From Eledone cirrhosa (taxonomy: Eukaryota; Mollusca; Cephalopoda; Octopoda; Eledonidae), in assembly GCA_964016885.1 (NCBI GenBank), contig OZ024742.1, positions 356,176,358 through 356,240,357 on the forward strand: a DNA stretch of 64,000 nucleotides. The letters run 5' to 3'. Numbering within the stretch: the first letter of the stretch is position 1; each line of letters opens with the position of its first letter. Shown in pieces: positions 43,577 through 54,712 of the stretch. Made by a program: the position numbers and the translations under genes. The notes beneath the pieces are model-generated. The model ran no database searches. It was not told the origin of the DNA and worked only from the letters and a program-made list of their open reading frames with translations.

Positions 43577-44478
43577 AATCCTCCTCATCGTGGATATCTC
43601 AGATTAATTTCATTTTTTTCTGTTAATATCTTTAATGTAACTAATCTAACAATAATATTCAAATCAGATTATATAAAAATATGTTTAAAAGTTAATATAG
43701 TTTACATATACTCATCTTATTAAACATCTAGAAAGGTTGCTTAGAAACAATGTGATAAAATTTGATTGCCTTCATCAGACTGTTTAAAAGTAAAGCTACG
43801 CCTTTATATCAAGGAATCAAGGGATATTTGGTATAAAATTTAATTAGCAATTAAAATGTATTCAGCTTTAGAACTTCTATGCAAAACAGTGATAAAATTA
43901 GGTTCTGAAAACTAACAGTTTTAACATGAAATATTGGGATATATTTTTCATTTTTCCTTTGTGATGTTAAATCAATAGATGTAGAGAATTGATTTTTCTT
44001 TAAAATAAGTGCCTTTATATATTAGCTAAATTTTCAGTTGTATAAAGTAACTTTGAAAAAGTAAGTGTGTGGTGTGTGGAGTATATTAAAATTGTTGATA
44101 TTATTAAAAACTTTCAGTGCTATGACCTGTTTCAATTTAATGTTATTTACATTTTGACCTACCAGGCATCAGAATGAGGTCATCGATGTTAGTCTATGAT
44201 TTTCCATAACAATCATTAAATCTTTTCATGTGAAATCATCAAATTTTCAGACCCAAATTTTACAATTTTTATTTTTTGTGCTGGCATAAGAGGGAATGGA
44301 TTTTTTAGAAAAAAAAGTATTTCAAATTTATCAAGTTTCATCAGTTGTTAAGGCACATTTAGTTTTGTTAAGTTGCTATGAAAAAATATTTAAATATAAA
44401 GAACTACTGTATATACTCAAATATAAGCTAAGGAATATGTGACAAAAAATTGATGGTAAAATGAGGTGGGATTGGTTT
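43577..44478. other. AT-rich non-coding DNA
   Basis: No gene or recognised repeat was seen. Confidence 0.5.
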
Positions 44479-45990
44479 CATCATCTCATCATCATCTTCG
44501 TTTAACGTCCATTTTCCACGCTAGCATGGGTTAGACAGGAGTTGTCCCACTTGAGGCAAGGTTGGTCAGGTAACCGTGTCTCGCTCATATAGGACTATCT
44601 GGCAGGTTTTCTACGGCTGGATGCCCTTCCTAACACCAACCACATTTACAGTGTGGAACTGGGAACTTTTTGCCGTGTTACCTACACGGCCAAATTACAG
44701 CGTGAACTGTGTTTTTTTCTCGTGACACCTACACGATCTCGATCTCATTATCTCATTTATTTGGACTGAATGTTGAGGTAGCAACTTTATAGAGAGAGGG
44801 TGGTGTTGGTGGGAGTGGGAGGATAGGTAGGGGTAGTGGATTGGGGTGTATATTTAGTTAAGAGGTGCCTATTAACTGTAGGTTTCGCTTTGTACATAGG
44901 CAAGGCGGGTCTTCGGTATTACTGCATAACGCCAAAGATCTTGGTCCAGTGACATTGTCTTAGAGGGTGCAATTGTGTAAGGTCAGAATTTATCAGATTG
45001 TCCCAGGTTTTTCTGGGTCTATCTACTCCATAACTACCATCAATTTTGATTGCCCTGGACTTTTTTTATACAGCTGTCGTCTTTCATGTGCATCATGTGG
45101 CCATACCAACGTAGTCTTCTCTCGAGTAAACAGCATCTGATCCCTCTTATTCCTAATTTCTCACTTAGTTCATTTATGGTTTGCTGTTCACGTATATTAC
45201 TATTACACATCCAACGGAGCATGCATGCTTCATTCCTTTCCAGTCTACACAGGTCCTCTGCACGTAATGCCCATGTCTCACTGCCATGTAGCATTGCTGT
45301 TCGTATACAGGCATCATACAATCTGCCTTTCATTTTTAGAGAGAAACCTTTTGTGGCCAACAGCGGTATAAGCTCTCTGAACTTTTTCCATCCTGTTCTG
45401 ACTCTGGCTACTGTACTTTCAGCACACGCTCGACCATTGCTGATTTCGTAACCCAGGTAACGGAAAGTGTCTACTAAAGTGTCTATAGAACCATCTGGGC
45501 AATAGAAGGGGCTAATATCCTGTGGACACTTGCTACCTATTGCATCTGAGCATCGGCCACATATAAAGTCTACGTTCTTAGATAGTTTACCTGTGATCCC
45601 ACTACATTTTTTATGCACACATACTTTGCATTTGGGACATAAAATGGAGTTTCTGCCTACTCCTTTCCTACACACGGAACAAGGCCATTTCCCTGAGAGT
45701 ACCTGTGCCTTATTTTCCTTTCTAAAAACGAGAACTTTAGTCTTAGACAAGTTAACTTTAAGGCCTTTTGATTCTAGGCCATGCTTCCATGTTTGGAATT
45801 TCTCTTCTAGTGCAGCTATTGATTCAGCTATGAGCGTTAGATCATCTGCATATAGGAGTTCCCATGGGCAGCCGGTCTTGAACTCCTCTGTTATAGCCTG
45901 AAGGGCAATAATAAATAGGAGGGGGCTAAGGACAGAGCCTTAGTGAACACCAACTTTTACACTAAATTCTTCATTATATTCATTGTTAAT
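44479..45990 (-). mobile_element. RTE-like LINE, family C, 5'-truncated copy
   Basis: On the minus strand it runs from the RT block before YADD (45990) to the 3' UTR and an (ATC)n tail at 44479. The coding part resembles family B, but the 3' UTR has its own features shared with 39281-39660. Confidence 0.85.
44905..45990 (-). pseudogene. LINE family C RT-PHD-C-terminal fragment, broken
   Basis: The minus-strand frame holds part of RT with a stop in the conserved GVHQGSV block (near 45940), the YADD box, then an open stretch 45750-45040. That stretch has the Cys4-His-Cys3 finger (CSVC, CPKC, HKKC, CGRC), the TFRYLGYEI region, RLYDACIRTAMLHGSETWAL and RLRWYGHMMHM. The frame shifts near 45060 within a run of A/T, so the last about 50 residues are out of frame. 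Endonuclease is absent. Confidence 0.82.
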
Positions 45991-46097
45991 TGCCATTTAA
46001 ACATAAGGTGTTGATTAACTTCCTTGACTTATAAATAGGGCTTGGGGTTTTGCCCATTTCTTACACATTAAATAGGTGGAGGTCAGCTTATATTTGC

Positions 46098-46099
<2 letters not shown>

Positions 46100-46131
<32 letters not shown>
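46100..46131. repeat. (TA)n microsatellite
   Basis: A pure TA tract abuts the 5' end of the SINE-2 copy that follows. Confidence 0.95.
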
Positions 46132-46134
<3 letters not shown>

Positions 46135-46566
46135 GGCACATGGGTTAGTGGTTAGAGCATTGGACTTGCAATCAAAAGGTTGTGAGTTCAATTCTCGGGT
46201 CGGGTGATGTGTTGTTTCCTTGAGCAAGATACTTTTTCACATTGCTCCAGTTTACTCAGCTGTAGAAATGAGATGATAGGACTGGGGTCCCTATCATTCC
46301 ACTGTAAAGTGGTCATGGAGGTGCCATGGCATAAAAGCACCCAGCCTACACTGTAAAGTGGACGTGTAGGCAGCACTGAAAAAAAGCACCCAGCACTCGC
46401 TGTAAATGAGGTTGGTGTTAGGAAGAGCATCCAGCTGTAGAAATCAAGCCAGAATCAGTTCCCGTATGAGCAAGACAAGGTCAGCCAACTGGACACTGCC
46501 CACAACAGGACAACCCGTCTAACCCATGCTAGCGTGAAAGAAGGGATATAAAATGATGATGATGAT
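46132..46566 (+). mobile_element. SINE-2, full-length, tRNA head plus LINE A tail
   Basis: The tRNA-like head (GGGTTAGTGGTTAGAGCATT, an anticodon-loop-like TTGCAAT, and a B-box-like GAGTTCAATTC) resembles tRNA-Cys most. The body (CTTGAGCAAGA to CCCTATCATT) follows. From about 46300 the sequence is the family A LINE 3' UTR, down to the GAT tail. Such a chimeric structure lets LINE enzymes recognise the SINE RNA. Confidence 0.85.
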
Positions 46567-46786
46567 ACATATATGTGTGTGTGTGTGTGTGTAGTGAATC
46601 TGAGGAAATTGATGGTAGTTGAACATTTTCAATCCTGAGATGTTAGAATAAATATTTGCATTTTATGCAAATATTTATCCTATGCTCTAGTGTAATAAAT
46701 TGTATATTGAGTCCTCTTGTCTTACTTGAGCAGAGTTTCCGTTACACTTTTGGTATTGGAGGGGCTTAGTAGATATACAATAATCA

Positions 46787-47066
46787 TCATCATCGTTGTT
46801 TTTATGTCTGCTTATCCATGCTTGCATAGGCTGGATGGGTCCTTCTTTGCACCACATCTCCCTACTCATTGTGTTCCTTCAGCATCTCCTCAGCATGTCT
46901 CAGTGATTTGAGGTCAGCAATCACAACCTCTGCCCAGGTCATACTTGGTCTACCTCTGCTGCAGCTTCCCTCCACTGGCATTTCTTGTCACTTTTTCACC
47001 CAATGATCATTGTCCATGTACAACACATGTCCAAACTAAATCAGTCTTCTCTCCTGCACACTGCCC
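46787..47066 (-). mobile_element. RTE-like LINE, family D, 3' fragment
   Basis: It starts with (ATC)n and matches the 3713-4046 fragment in order (CTTGCATAGGCTGGATGGGT, CATCTCC, GATTTGAGGTC, the GCCCAGGTC-TAC-TGG segment). It is frame-broken and truncated before RT. Confidence 0.6.
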
Positions 47067-47092
47067 CAGATTCCTCTTCAATATATATTATC

Positions 47093-47095
<3 letters not shown>

Positions 47096-47134
<39 letters not shown>
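47096..47134. repeat. (TA)n microsatellite
   Basis: Pure TA tract. Confidence 0.95.
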
Positions 47135-47137
<3 letters not shown>

Positions 47138-47165
47138 TATAACGAACGTGCTCAAGTACACAATC

Positions 47166-47366
47166 TATAAAGTTAGCTTATAGAATTGGGTGAAGTCCCT
47201 TAGAAGATGGAAAAAGAAGTTGCCACCATCTGCTATGAAGAATTGAACTCCATATCTTCTAGCTGTTATCTGGAAGATATAGGGTTCTATTCCTCCTAGT
47301 GGCCAATGGCAACTTCTTTTTCCATCTTTTAAGTGTCTTCACTCTATTTTATAAGCTATCTTTATA
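47166..47366. mobile_element. Palindromic MITE-like element, about 200 bp
   Basis: The left arm (about 47166-47226) and right arm (about 47307-47366) are imperfect reverse complements (AGTTAGCTTATA with ATAAGCTATC; GATGGAAAAAGAAGTTGCCA with its complement). An inner pair around CCATATCTTC/GAAGATATAGG also folds. No coding frame is seen. Confidence 0.72.
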
Positions 47367-48596
47367 ATATTTCTGTGCTTAAGCACTTTTTAATACTTAT
47401 ATACACATATATTCTCAGTGCTTCAGAAGTCAAATATTTGGATTCATATATTGTTTGTATATTATATTTAGCTCACACTTTTTTTTATCACCAAATACAA
47501 GACTAAGAAAGACATGATCATACGAACCTTTTGAGAGTCAATAGAAAATCAGTGTAGTAAAAACGAAAGATCATTTAATAGGTTTCTACATTATTGTAGT
47601 ACCTAATGACCCTTAGCACCGGAAGGCTTGTTGCAGTACCCAACATTGAATGATCCGACCTTTTGACTTTTTCCACATTCCTAAGACTCACAATAACAAA
47701 TTGGATTGAAACAAAAATATCATATATACCCACTTGTATAGGACTGCAACTTGATACCACTCATTGAATGGTTCAACCATCATTATGCCTTTACATTTTA
47801 CTTGAATAGCTTCACAAATTGTCTAGGTACTTAATGTAATTAATTTAACCAATACCATATTATGACTTTTAATAAATGTTAAGTACAAAAGCTCCATTCA
47901 ACAGTTCCATTTATACCAATTATCAATTTCTTCCATAATTAAGGTTTTATTGTATCTTCTAATTGTCATTTTACAATCTGTAATATTTAACATGATGATT
48001 AAGAATTACCATGCATTACCTTCTCAGAATCATTCTTCATTAGGCCCACTTCTCATTACATTATATTTTACTGTCTTTAGAAATCTCTCCGGGAAATCAT
48101 ATAATTTTAGCAGCTTTTTTCCTTGAGAGATGGAGTGATGGTGACGGTAGAGTTTATTTTATTCAGGATCATAAATGTTTATATTTTAAGCACCATAATT
48201 AACACTACACATAACCTACACTGCATCAGTATGTATCAATGCCTTATTTATTCAGACCCTCTTCTTAGTCATCAGATATTTTTCTGAGTGAGAAAGTTCT
48301 TTTCACACAGAAACCTTCAAAGCTTAGTTGCCATTTCATGCTTCTTCATTCCATTATTTTTTCTACTACTGCAATGGATTTTCGCCTTCTTTACATTCTT
48401 GTCATTTCAGAATTACAATGGTAACAATTTCATACATTATGTTCTATTTTTCTTGACTCTATAATTAATATCATGTGACAGAACCATCTCAGATGAATAT
48501 TTTCTTCCTTTCACATGTAAGCTTTGAACTGCTAGAATTTTCATGAGGTCTTTATAGTGGGGACATGAATTATTTCTTTCTTGCAAGATCGATAAT
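47367..48596. other. AT-rich non-coding DNA
   Basis: No gene or recognised repeat was seen. Confidence 0.5.
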
Positions 48597-49014
48597 AATG
48601 GTTTCTGATTTAGGCACAAGGCCAACAATTTTGGGAAAGGGGAAAATCGATTAAATCAACCCCAATGCATTACCAGTACATTATTTTATTGACAGTGGAT
48701 TGGCAGAGTTGGTAGAGGGTTGGACATGCTTTCCAGCATAGTTACGTCCCTTTACGATCTGAGTTCAAATCCCGCCAAGGTTAACTTTGCCTTTCATCCT
48801 AACGAGGTCGATAAAATAAAGTACCAGTAATGTACTGGGTAATTGCTGGCTTTGTGCCGAAAGTAGAAACAATTATTTTATTGACTCTGTAAGGATGAAT
48901 GGGAAAGCTAACCTCAGTGGGATTTGAACTCGGAATATAATAGGACATATTTATATACTGCAAAGCATGTTGTCAGATGCTCTACCACCTCACTGTGCCA
49001 CTGCCCTTCACATG
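48597..49014 (-). mobile_element. SINE-1 (older subfamily), minus strand, split by another SINE-1
   Basis: The two parts 48597-48693 and 48886-49014 form one minus-strand SINE with the AATCAGAAA-type 3' end and a degraded head (CTACCACCTCACTGTGCCACTGCCC). The insertion at 48694-48871 divides it in its body. Confidence 0.83.
48694..48871 (+). mobile_element. SINE-1, full-length, nested insertion with 14-bp target duplication
   Basis: The copy has an intact head, B-box-like GAGTTCAAATCCCG and 3' AAGTAGAAAC end. The 14-mer ATTATTTTATTGAC occurs on both sides (48680-48693 and 48872-48885), an exact target site duplication. Confidence 0.92.
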
Positions 49015-49039
49015 GTCCATAATAATAATAATATATTTA

Positions 49040-49248
49040 TCAAATATATTACAAACGGTTGGGAGGACACTCAGTTGTGTCAAAGACATGACAACCTCAC
49101 CTGCTTATGATCGTACGTAAGTGAGGTGACAGATCCTTGACTTATCTGTGAGGTCAGTAGCTACCACTTCAGTACTGACTTGATCTATGTAGACCTGTCC
49201 AACCCTTGCTAGTAGGGAAAGTAGACTTTAAAATAGTGATGATGATTA
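49040..49248 (+). mobile_element. LINE family F 3'-end fragment, copy 1
   Basis: The fragment ends with a CTTGCTAGTAGGGAAAGTAG segment and a GAT-type tail. It matches 49510-49664 (ACTGACTTG/ATGACTTGG, GACCTGTCC/GACATGTCC). No coding part is recognisable. Confidence 0.5.
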
Positions 49249-49509
49249 CATCAATTTAATTCACAAAATATGCTTTGGAAGTAGATCCTTATTTAAGTAA
49301 TTTATTCAAATTTATCACTGGACATCTGGTGCCTAGATACCTTACAATGTATAACTCAAGTGAAAAGTAAACTGTATTAAACCACTGGCTATAGATAACA
49401 CCTAACATTAAATAAATGATACAAGAGAAACATAGAGTTAAAAAACACAGACTAATAAAAAAAATTGTGTCTGGGAAGGAGCAACTGGCAAAATTGATTA
49501 GGAGCACTC

Positions 49510-49664
49510 AAGTGTGTGAATCTATATATACACGCACAGGTCCCTGGCCTGCCTGGGAAATCAGTGGCTCTACTTCTGTAATGACTTGGTTTATATAGAC
49601 ATGTCCAATTCTTGCTAGCAAGGAAAGTGGACATTAAAATGGCAATGATGATGATAATGATGAT
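49510..49664 (+). mobile_element. LINE family F 3'-end fragment, copy 2
   Basis: Shares its final about 80 bp and the GAT tail with 49040-49248. Confidence 0.5.
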
Positions 49665-49876
49665 GCCTGGTTTAAGGGGACATTATGGGTGATGAAAAGT
49701 AGAAAGCTGCTGGAGTCTAGAAGGCCTAACTGATAATAATTGTAATATCTGGTAAAATGATAGAATAAAGAAACATCTCATTAGAATGACAGAGGCTGGA
49801 ATGTGTTGGCAATTAATGAAGTTTTATTTTTGCTTAGGGCCAAGGAAGTGCTAATATATCCAGCAGTGCTATCTTG

Positions 49877-49956
49877 TATATGATTTCTAATTTAAGCACA
49901 AGGCCAGCTCATTTGGAGGAAGGCCAAAATTGATTAAATCAACCTCAATACATGAC
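49877..49956 (-). mobile_element. SINE-1 (older subfamily) 3' fragment, minus strand
   Basis: Reads TTTCTAATTTAAGCACAAGG and ATTGATTAAATCAACCTCAA. It is cut by the SINE-2 that follows. Confidence 0.7.
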
Positions 49957-50119
49957 GCATGGCTTGGTGGTTAAAGCATTGGGCTTGCAATCGAAAGGTA
50001 GTGAGTTCAATTCTCGGACCAGGTGATGTTGTTTCCTTGAGAAAGACACTTTATTTCATGTTGCTCCAGTTTACTCAGCTGTAGAAATGAGATGATAGGA
50101 CTGGGGTCCCTATCATTAA
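49957..50119 (+). mobile_element. SINE-2 head without the LINE tail
   Basis: tRNA-like head (GGCTTGGTGGTTAAAGCATT, GTGAGTTCAATTCTCG) and body to CCCTATCATT. The copy stops where the LINE-derived tail would begin. Confidence 0.78.
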
Positions 50120-50189
50120 ATTGCTAGAATGCCATCTTTTCTATACTAACATATTTTCACTTATTTTGACATGAATTATCACATCTAAT

Positions 50190-50378
50190 AATTGTTTCTA
50201 CTTTTGGCACAAGGCCAGCAATTACCCAGTTCATTACTGGTGCTTTATTTTATCGACCCTGTAAGGATGAAAGGCAAAGTTAACCTCAGCGGGATTTGAA
50301 CTCAGACCATAAAGGGACGTAACTATGCTGGAAAGCATGGCGTCCGATCCACTACCGATACTGCCAATCCCCTGCCCT
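50190..50378 (-). mobile_element. SINE-1, minus strand, first of a tandem pair
   Basis: Full-length minus-strand copy. The 13-mer ATCACATCTAATA precedes it (50178-50190) and recurs after it (50381-50393), where the next SINE begins. Confidence 0.85.
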
Positions 50379-50393
50379 TCATCACATCTAATA

Positions 50394-50569
50394 ATTGTTT
50401 CTACTTTAGGCACAAGGCCAGCAATTATCCAGTGCATTACTGGTACTTTATTTTATCGACCCCGTAAGGATGAAAGGCAAAGTCAACCTCGGCGGGATTT
50501 GAACTCAGATCGTAAAGGGACGTAACTATGCTGGAAAGCATGGCGTCCGACCCTCTACCGATACTGCCA
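50394..50569 (-). mobile_element. SINE-1, minus strand, second of a tandem pair
   Basis: Full-length minus-strand copy in the same orientation as the preceding one and very similar to it. Confidence 0.85.
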
Positions 50570-51114
50570 AATAATGCTTTCAAATATATATCAGCCATTC
50601 TGCTAATGGTTGGATACTGCAAATTGTAATACACACTTACTGGGATAATATATACTATACTTGAGCATTCATATAGTGACACCAGGGCAGCAAGGAGCTG
50701 ACCATCGATCCCAGACCCCTGCAGAACCTTCAACAGCAGGTCCAGAGGAATACAGTCATATGATCAACAAAACAAGAACATACTTCTTGGCAATACTATT
50801 ACAATTTCTCAAAGAACTACCACAGAGTGAATGAGAGGGAAAAGGAGATGATATATAGAGAACTCTTCAACTGAATTTACATCTTTCAAATCCTAGACAT
50901 ATAGTATATTATTCATGGGGAAAAATTGAATAAGATTTATTGCAATGATTTATCTTCCTGTAGGCCACATTTTATATATTTTCAAATTCTATGAATTTCA
51001 TGAAATCAATTTTATTTAAGCAGTGAATTTACCTAATTAGTTAGATCCACTAGATGAATATTTAAAGTGCCTAAATTATATCTCATTATTCAATATATTT
51101 GCTGTTATTATTAA
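50570..51114. other. Non-coding stretch
   Basis: No gene or recognised repeat was seen. Confidence 0.5.
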
Positions 51115-51683
51115 AGGTCAACTTTGCATTTTATCCCTGCGGGGTCAATAAAATAAAATACCAGTAATGCACTGGGGTAGATTTAACCAACTTTCCCCTC
51201 CCTAAAATTGTTAGCCTTTTACCTAAATCATAAACCATTATTAATCAAACTATATTTTATTGACCACTCTTTTTATTTTTATAGGATTGATAAAATAAAG
51301 CACCAGTAACGTACTGGGGTATAATTTAACTGACTGTCCCTTCCCTAAAATTGTTAGCCTTGTACCTAAATCAGAAACCATTATTGGCATGCTTTCTAGC
51401 ATAGCTACGTGCCTTTACAGTCTGAGTTCAAATCCCGCCGAGGTTAACTTTGCCTTTCATCCTTATGGGGTCGATAAAATAAAGTACCAGTAATGTACTG
51501 GGTAATTGCTGGCCTTGTGCCTAAAGTAGAAACAATTATTAACGAAACTAAATTTTATCAACTCCTTCTGTTATTCTTATGGGGTCGATAAAATAAAGTA
51601 GCAGTAACGCACTGGGATCAATTTAATTGTCTTTCCTGTCCCCTAAAATTGCTGGCCTTGTGCCCAAAAGTAGAAATAATCTA
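51115..51683 (+). mobile_element. Ladder of four truncated SINE-1 copies
   Basis: Four plus-strand 3' portions follow one another: 51115-51236, 51250-51386, 51387-51540 and 51541-51683. The third reaches furthest into the head (GCATGCTTTCTAGCATAGCT). The first two have the older AAATCA(G/T)AAACC end and the last two the AAGTAGAAA end. Confidence 0.8.
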
Positions 51684-52202
51684 TATATTACTAAAACTCT
51701 GTGATTGCTTGCTTGCTTGTCTGTAATGTAATACAGCCAAAAGGGAGCATAATGGAAAAATACTTTGAAAGGAAGTTGACCCTGAAATGGGAATACAAAT
51801 GGAATAAAATAAGTTTTGCGTAAATCGAAGCACAGGTTCACGAGATATGGGTTTTTTCCGGGTACCTTCATAAATAGAGAGAGAGAAATATCGAGTGAAA
51901 GAGATAGTGGTTGTGAGAGAGTAGAATGAAAGAGAGACATATAGAGATAGAGAAGTAGACAGAGAACGAGAATGGGAGAGAGAGCTGGTGGTGTTGTGTA
52001 TATATATGTGTGTGTGTGACCAGTGTATATAGATCAGACACCCATACATAGATACATATATACATATGTGTGTGTACATATGTACACACGCACACATTTA
52101 TATATATACATACATGTATGTATATAGGCCTACCAGTTTCATTTCACATTATATTCATGTCTGTTGGGCAGCAGTAAGGGACGTTGGGTTGGCAGTAGGG
52201 GT
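51684..52202. other. Non-coding stretch with GA- and TG-rich repeats
   Basis: A purine-rich GAGAGA stretch (about 51877-51985) and TATG/TG/AC dinucleotide tracts (51995-52125). No gene seen. Confidence 0.6.
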
Positions 52203-52389
52203 GTTGGGTTGGCAGTATCGGTAGAGGGTCGGACGCCATGCTTAGCAGCATAGGGTTACGTCCCTTTGCGGTCTGAGTTCAAATCCCGCCAACATTAACT
52301 TTGCCTTTCATCCTTACAGGGTCGATAAAATAAAGTACCAGTAATACACTGGATTAATTGCTGGCCTTGTGTCAAAAGTAGAAACAATT
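52203..52389 (+). mobile_element. SINE-1, full-length
   Basis: Complete head, B-box-like GAGTTCAAATCCCG, body and AAAAGTAGAAACAATT end. A partial repeat of the head start (GTTGGGTTGGCAGTA) lies just upstream. Confidence 0.88.
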
Positions 52390-53032
52390 CTATACATGTC
52401 TGTGTATAGTACTTTAATTATTTAAAAAATATTTTGAAGTGAACGTGACTCGATGGGTCATGCGTGGTCTAGTTATTAATAAAAACAAGATTAATGGATA
52501 GTTAGTTGTCAGAACACTGGACAAATGATTTGCTGTATTTGTTCTGAATCTTTATAATCTGAGTTTATATCCTCCTGAGCTCAACTTTGTTGGTCATTCT
52601 TTCAAAGTTGATAGAATAAAGTTCCATTACCTTCATGGCTGGATTTAGACTTTTGGGACGATGGCACTTCAGGTTTGGAAGGCTTCTCATACAAAAAGCC
52701 TCCATGCTTCCTGAGTTTCGCCAACACTACACCAAATATTCCCCTCCATACACACGCACACATATATATCATGACTAACACTATTCACTTCCCTGACTTT
52801 TGTATGTACTATACATACACCTTTGATGCGTTGTAGTGCACCTAAGCACTGTACACATTAATTTCATTATATTATTATTATTTTTATTATTATTAAAACA
52901 ATTAGAATACATAGCAACCCACCCACCCTAATTTTACATATCAAAGTTAGATTGGTGCAAGTAGAGAAAGAGAGGGAGAGAAAGAAAGGGCACAATTAGA
53001 CCATTATTCAACAGAGTACTTGATACTTGAGA
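52390..53032. other. Non-coding stretch
   Basis: No gene seen. A segment at 52520-52640 (GAGCTCAACTTTGTTGGTCA, GTTGATAGAATAAAG) resembles a strongly decayed SINE-1. Confidence 0.45.
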
Positions 53033-53520
53033 TAATAATTGTTTCTACTTTTGGCACAAGGCCAGCAATTACCCAGTACATTACTGGTACTTTATTTTAT
53101 CGACCCCGTAAGGAGTCACATGGCTTAGTGGTTAGAGCATTGGCCTTGCAATCGAAAGGTTGTGAATTCTATTCTCAGACCGGGCGATGTGTTGTTTCCT
53201 TGAGCAAGGCACTTTATTTCACATTGCTCCAGTTTACTCAACTGTAGAAATGAGATGATAGGGACTGGGGTCCCTATCATTCCACTGCAAAGTGGTCGTG
53301 GAGGTGCCACGGCAAAAAAGCACCCAGCACTCACTGTAAATGAGGTTGGTGTTAGGAAGGGCATCCAGCTGTAGAAATCAAGCCAGAACTAGTTCCCGTC
53401 CCACCCTTGCAAGCAGGGAAAAGTGGACGTAAAATGAAATGATGATGAAGGATGATAGGCAAAGTTAATCTCGGCGGGATTCGAACTCAGATCATAACGG
53501 GACGTAACTACGCTGGATTT
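53033..53520 (-). mobile_element. SINE-1, minus strand, split by SINE-2
   Basis: The 3' half (53033-53114) and head-side half (53451-53520) belong to one minus-strand SINE-1, interrupted in the GTAAGGATGAAAGG segment. Confidence 0.83.
53115..53447 (+). mobile_element. SINE-2 with a shortened LINE tail, nested insertion
   Basis: Head (GGCTTAGTGGTTAGAGCATT, GTGAATTCTATTCTCAG), body, and LINE A-type tail with one of the CACCCAGC segments deleted, then a short GAT tail. AAGGA at 53110-53114 and 53448-53452 is a plausible 5-bp target duplication. Confidence 0.82.
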
Positions 53521-54712
53521 ACTAATCTAGGTTATCCTTACCAATGAACACATTGTGTTTGTAGTTACTTGTATGTACTAAGCACAGATTCAGTATTTCA
53601 CTGTGTATGTCTATAGATTTATGGGTGAATATGTATGTACACACACATAGAATTACACAAGTTTATATTTACATAGACCAATTTTGCTGGTTGCACAGAA
53701 ACACATACACAGCTGCCTAAGTAATGGAGGGAAGTGTGTGTATATATATATATATATAAGTGAAAAAGAAAACCTGAATGGCAAAGTGTGTGAGAATAAG
53801 AAGGAAAAGAAACAGATGAGACTTATATTAGTCTCCATTGTATAAACTATATGATGCAGACAGTGTGAATATGTGACTTATGGATTGGCAGATTGTCTAG
53901 CTGAAGGCTTTGAAATATCCATTTTATAAGGTGGTTTTGTAAAAGAAATCACCTATCCTGTGGCTATTAGTATCAATAAAATGCAGATTGTAGAATTTAC
54001 TTGAAAATCAAAGAAAGTAGGTGATCTGTGAAGATTTTTTTTATTGAAGTATTTTCTCTAAGCATAGAATTTGACCCACACAAACACACAATTGTAATAT
54101 ATCCTAGCAGAATATCTGAATGATTTAAGCTAATAATGAGGAAAAGGGACATTAAATGATGATGTTTATTTAAGATATTTACAAAATAATTTGTAAAATG
54201 AAAGATTGATTTAATGTCAGAATTCTGGGAATTTATATTATGAGTTGCTGTAAAAACCTAAACAAATATGAATATAGTTACTTACTAGTAATTGTAGTGG
54301 TGTCCACCTGGGGTGGGTTGAGCCAGCTCCATCATAGGAATTAATGATATAAGTTCATTTCAATGGATTTTCTTCAGGCGATTAGTTTCACAAGTGGTGC
54401 CCAGCTGTAAGTATATGCACTATAGGATAGTTCAATCCAAATATTGAATTGTTTAAAGTGCAGAGCTCTTGGTTTCACAACCAATCCTATTTGATGGACC
54501 TAGTGCCGCAATGGGGACACATGGGAAGGAGAGAGTCCTACAGAGGTGATAAACACAACCTATTTGAGCTATTTTGTAGGCCAGCAGGAGCTCACCACAC
54601 TGTACAGCTCAGGCATACCAACCCATATAAATATATGTGGGGTTTGATTTCTTGTAATCACTTCTGTCCACTTTTTTTTATTCCCAGGGCTAATTTACCT
54701 GATATTGTTCCA
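53521..54712. other. Non-coding stretch with one unassigned 98-codon frame
   Basis: Short (TA)n near 53740. A frame at 54449-54745 (98 codons, plus) has no recognisable similarity and is not called a gene. A GGACATTAAATGATGATG segment near 54148 looks like a LINE-tail relic. Confidence 0.45.

Noticed and set aside
46132..46210. A true tRNA gene
   Set aside because: The head lacks a convincing full cloverleaf and is fused to a SINE body and LINE tail. Other heads in the window are equally SINE-linked.
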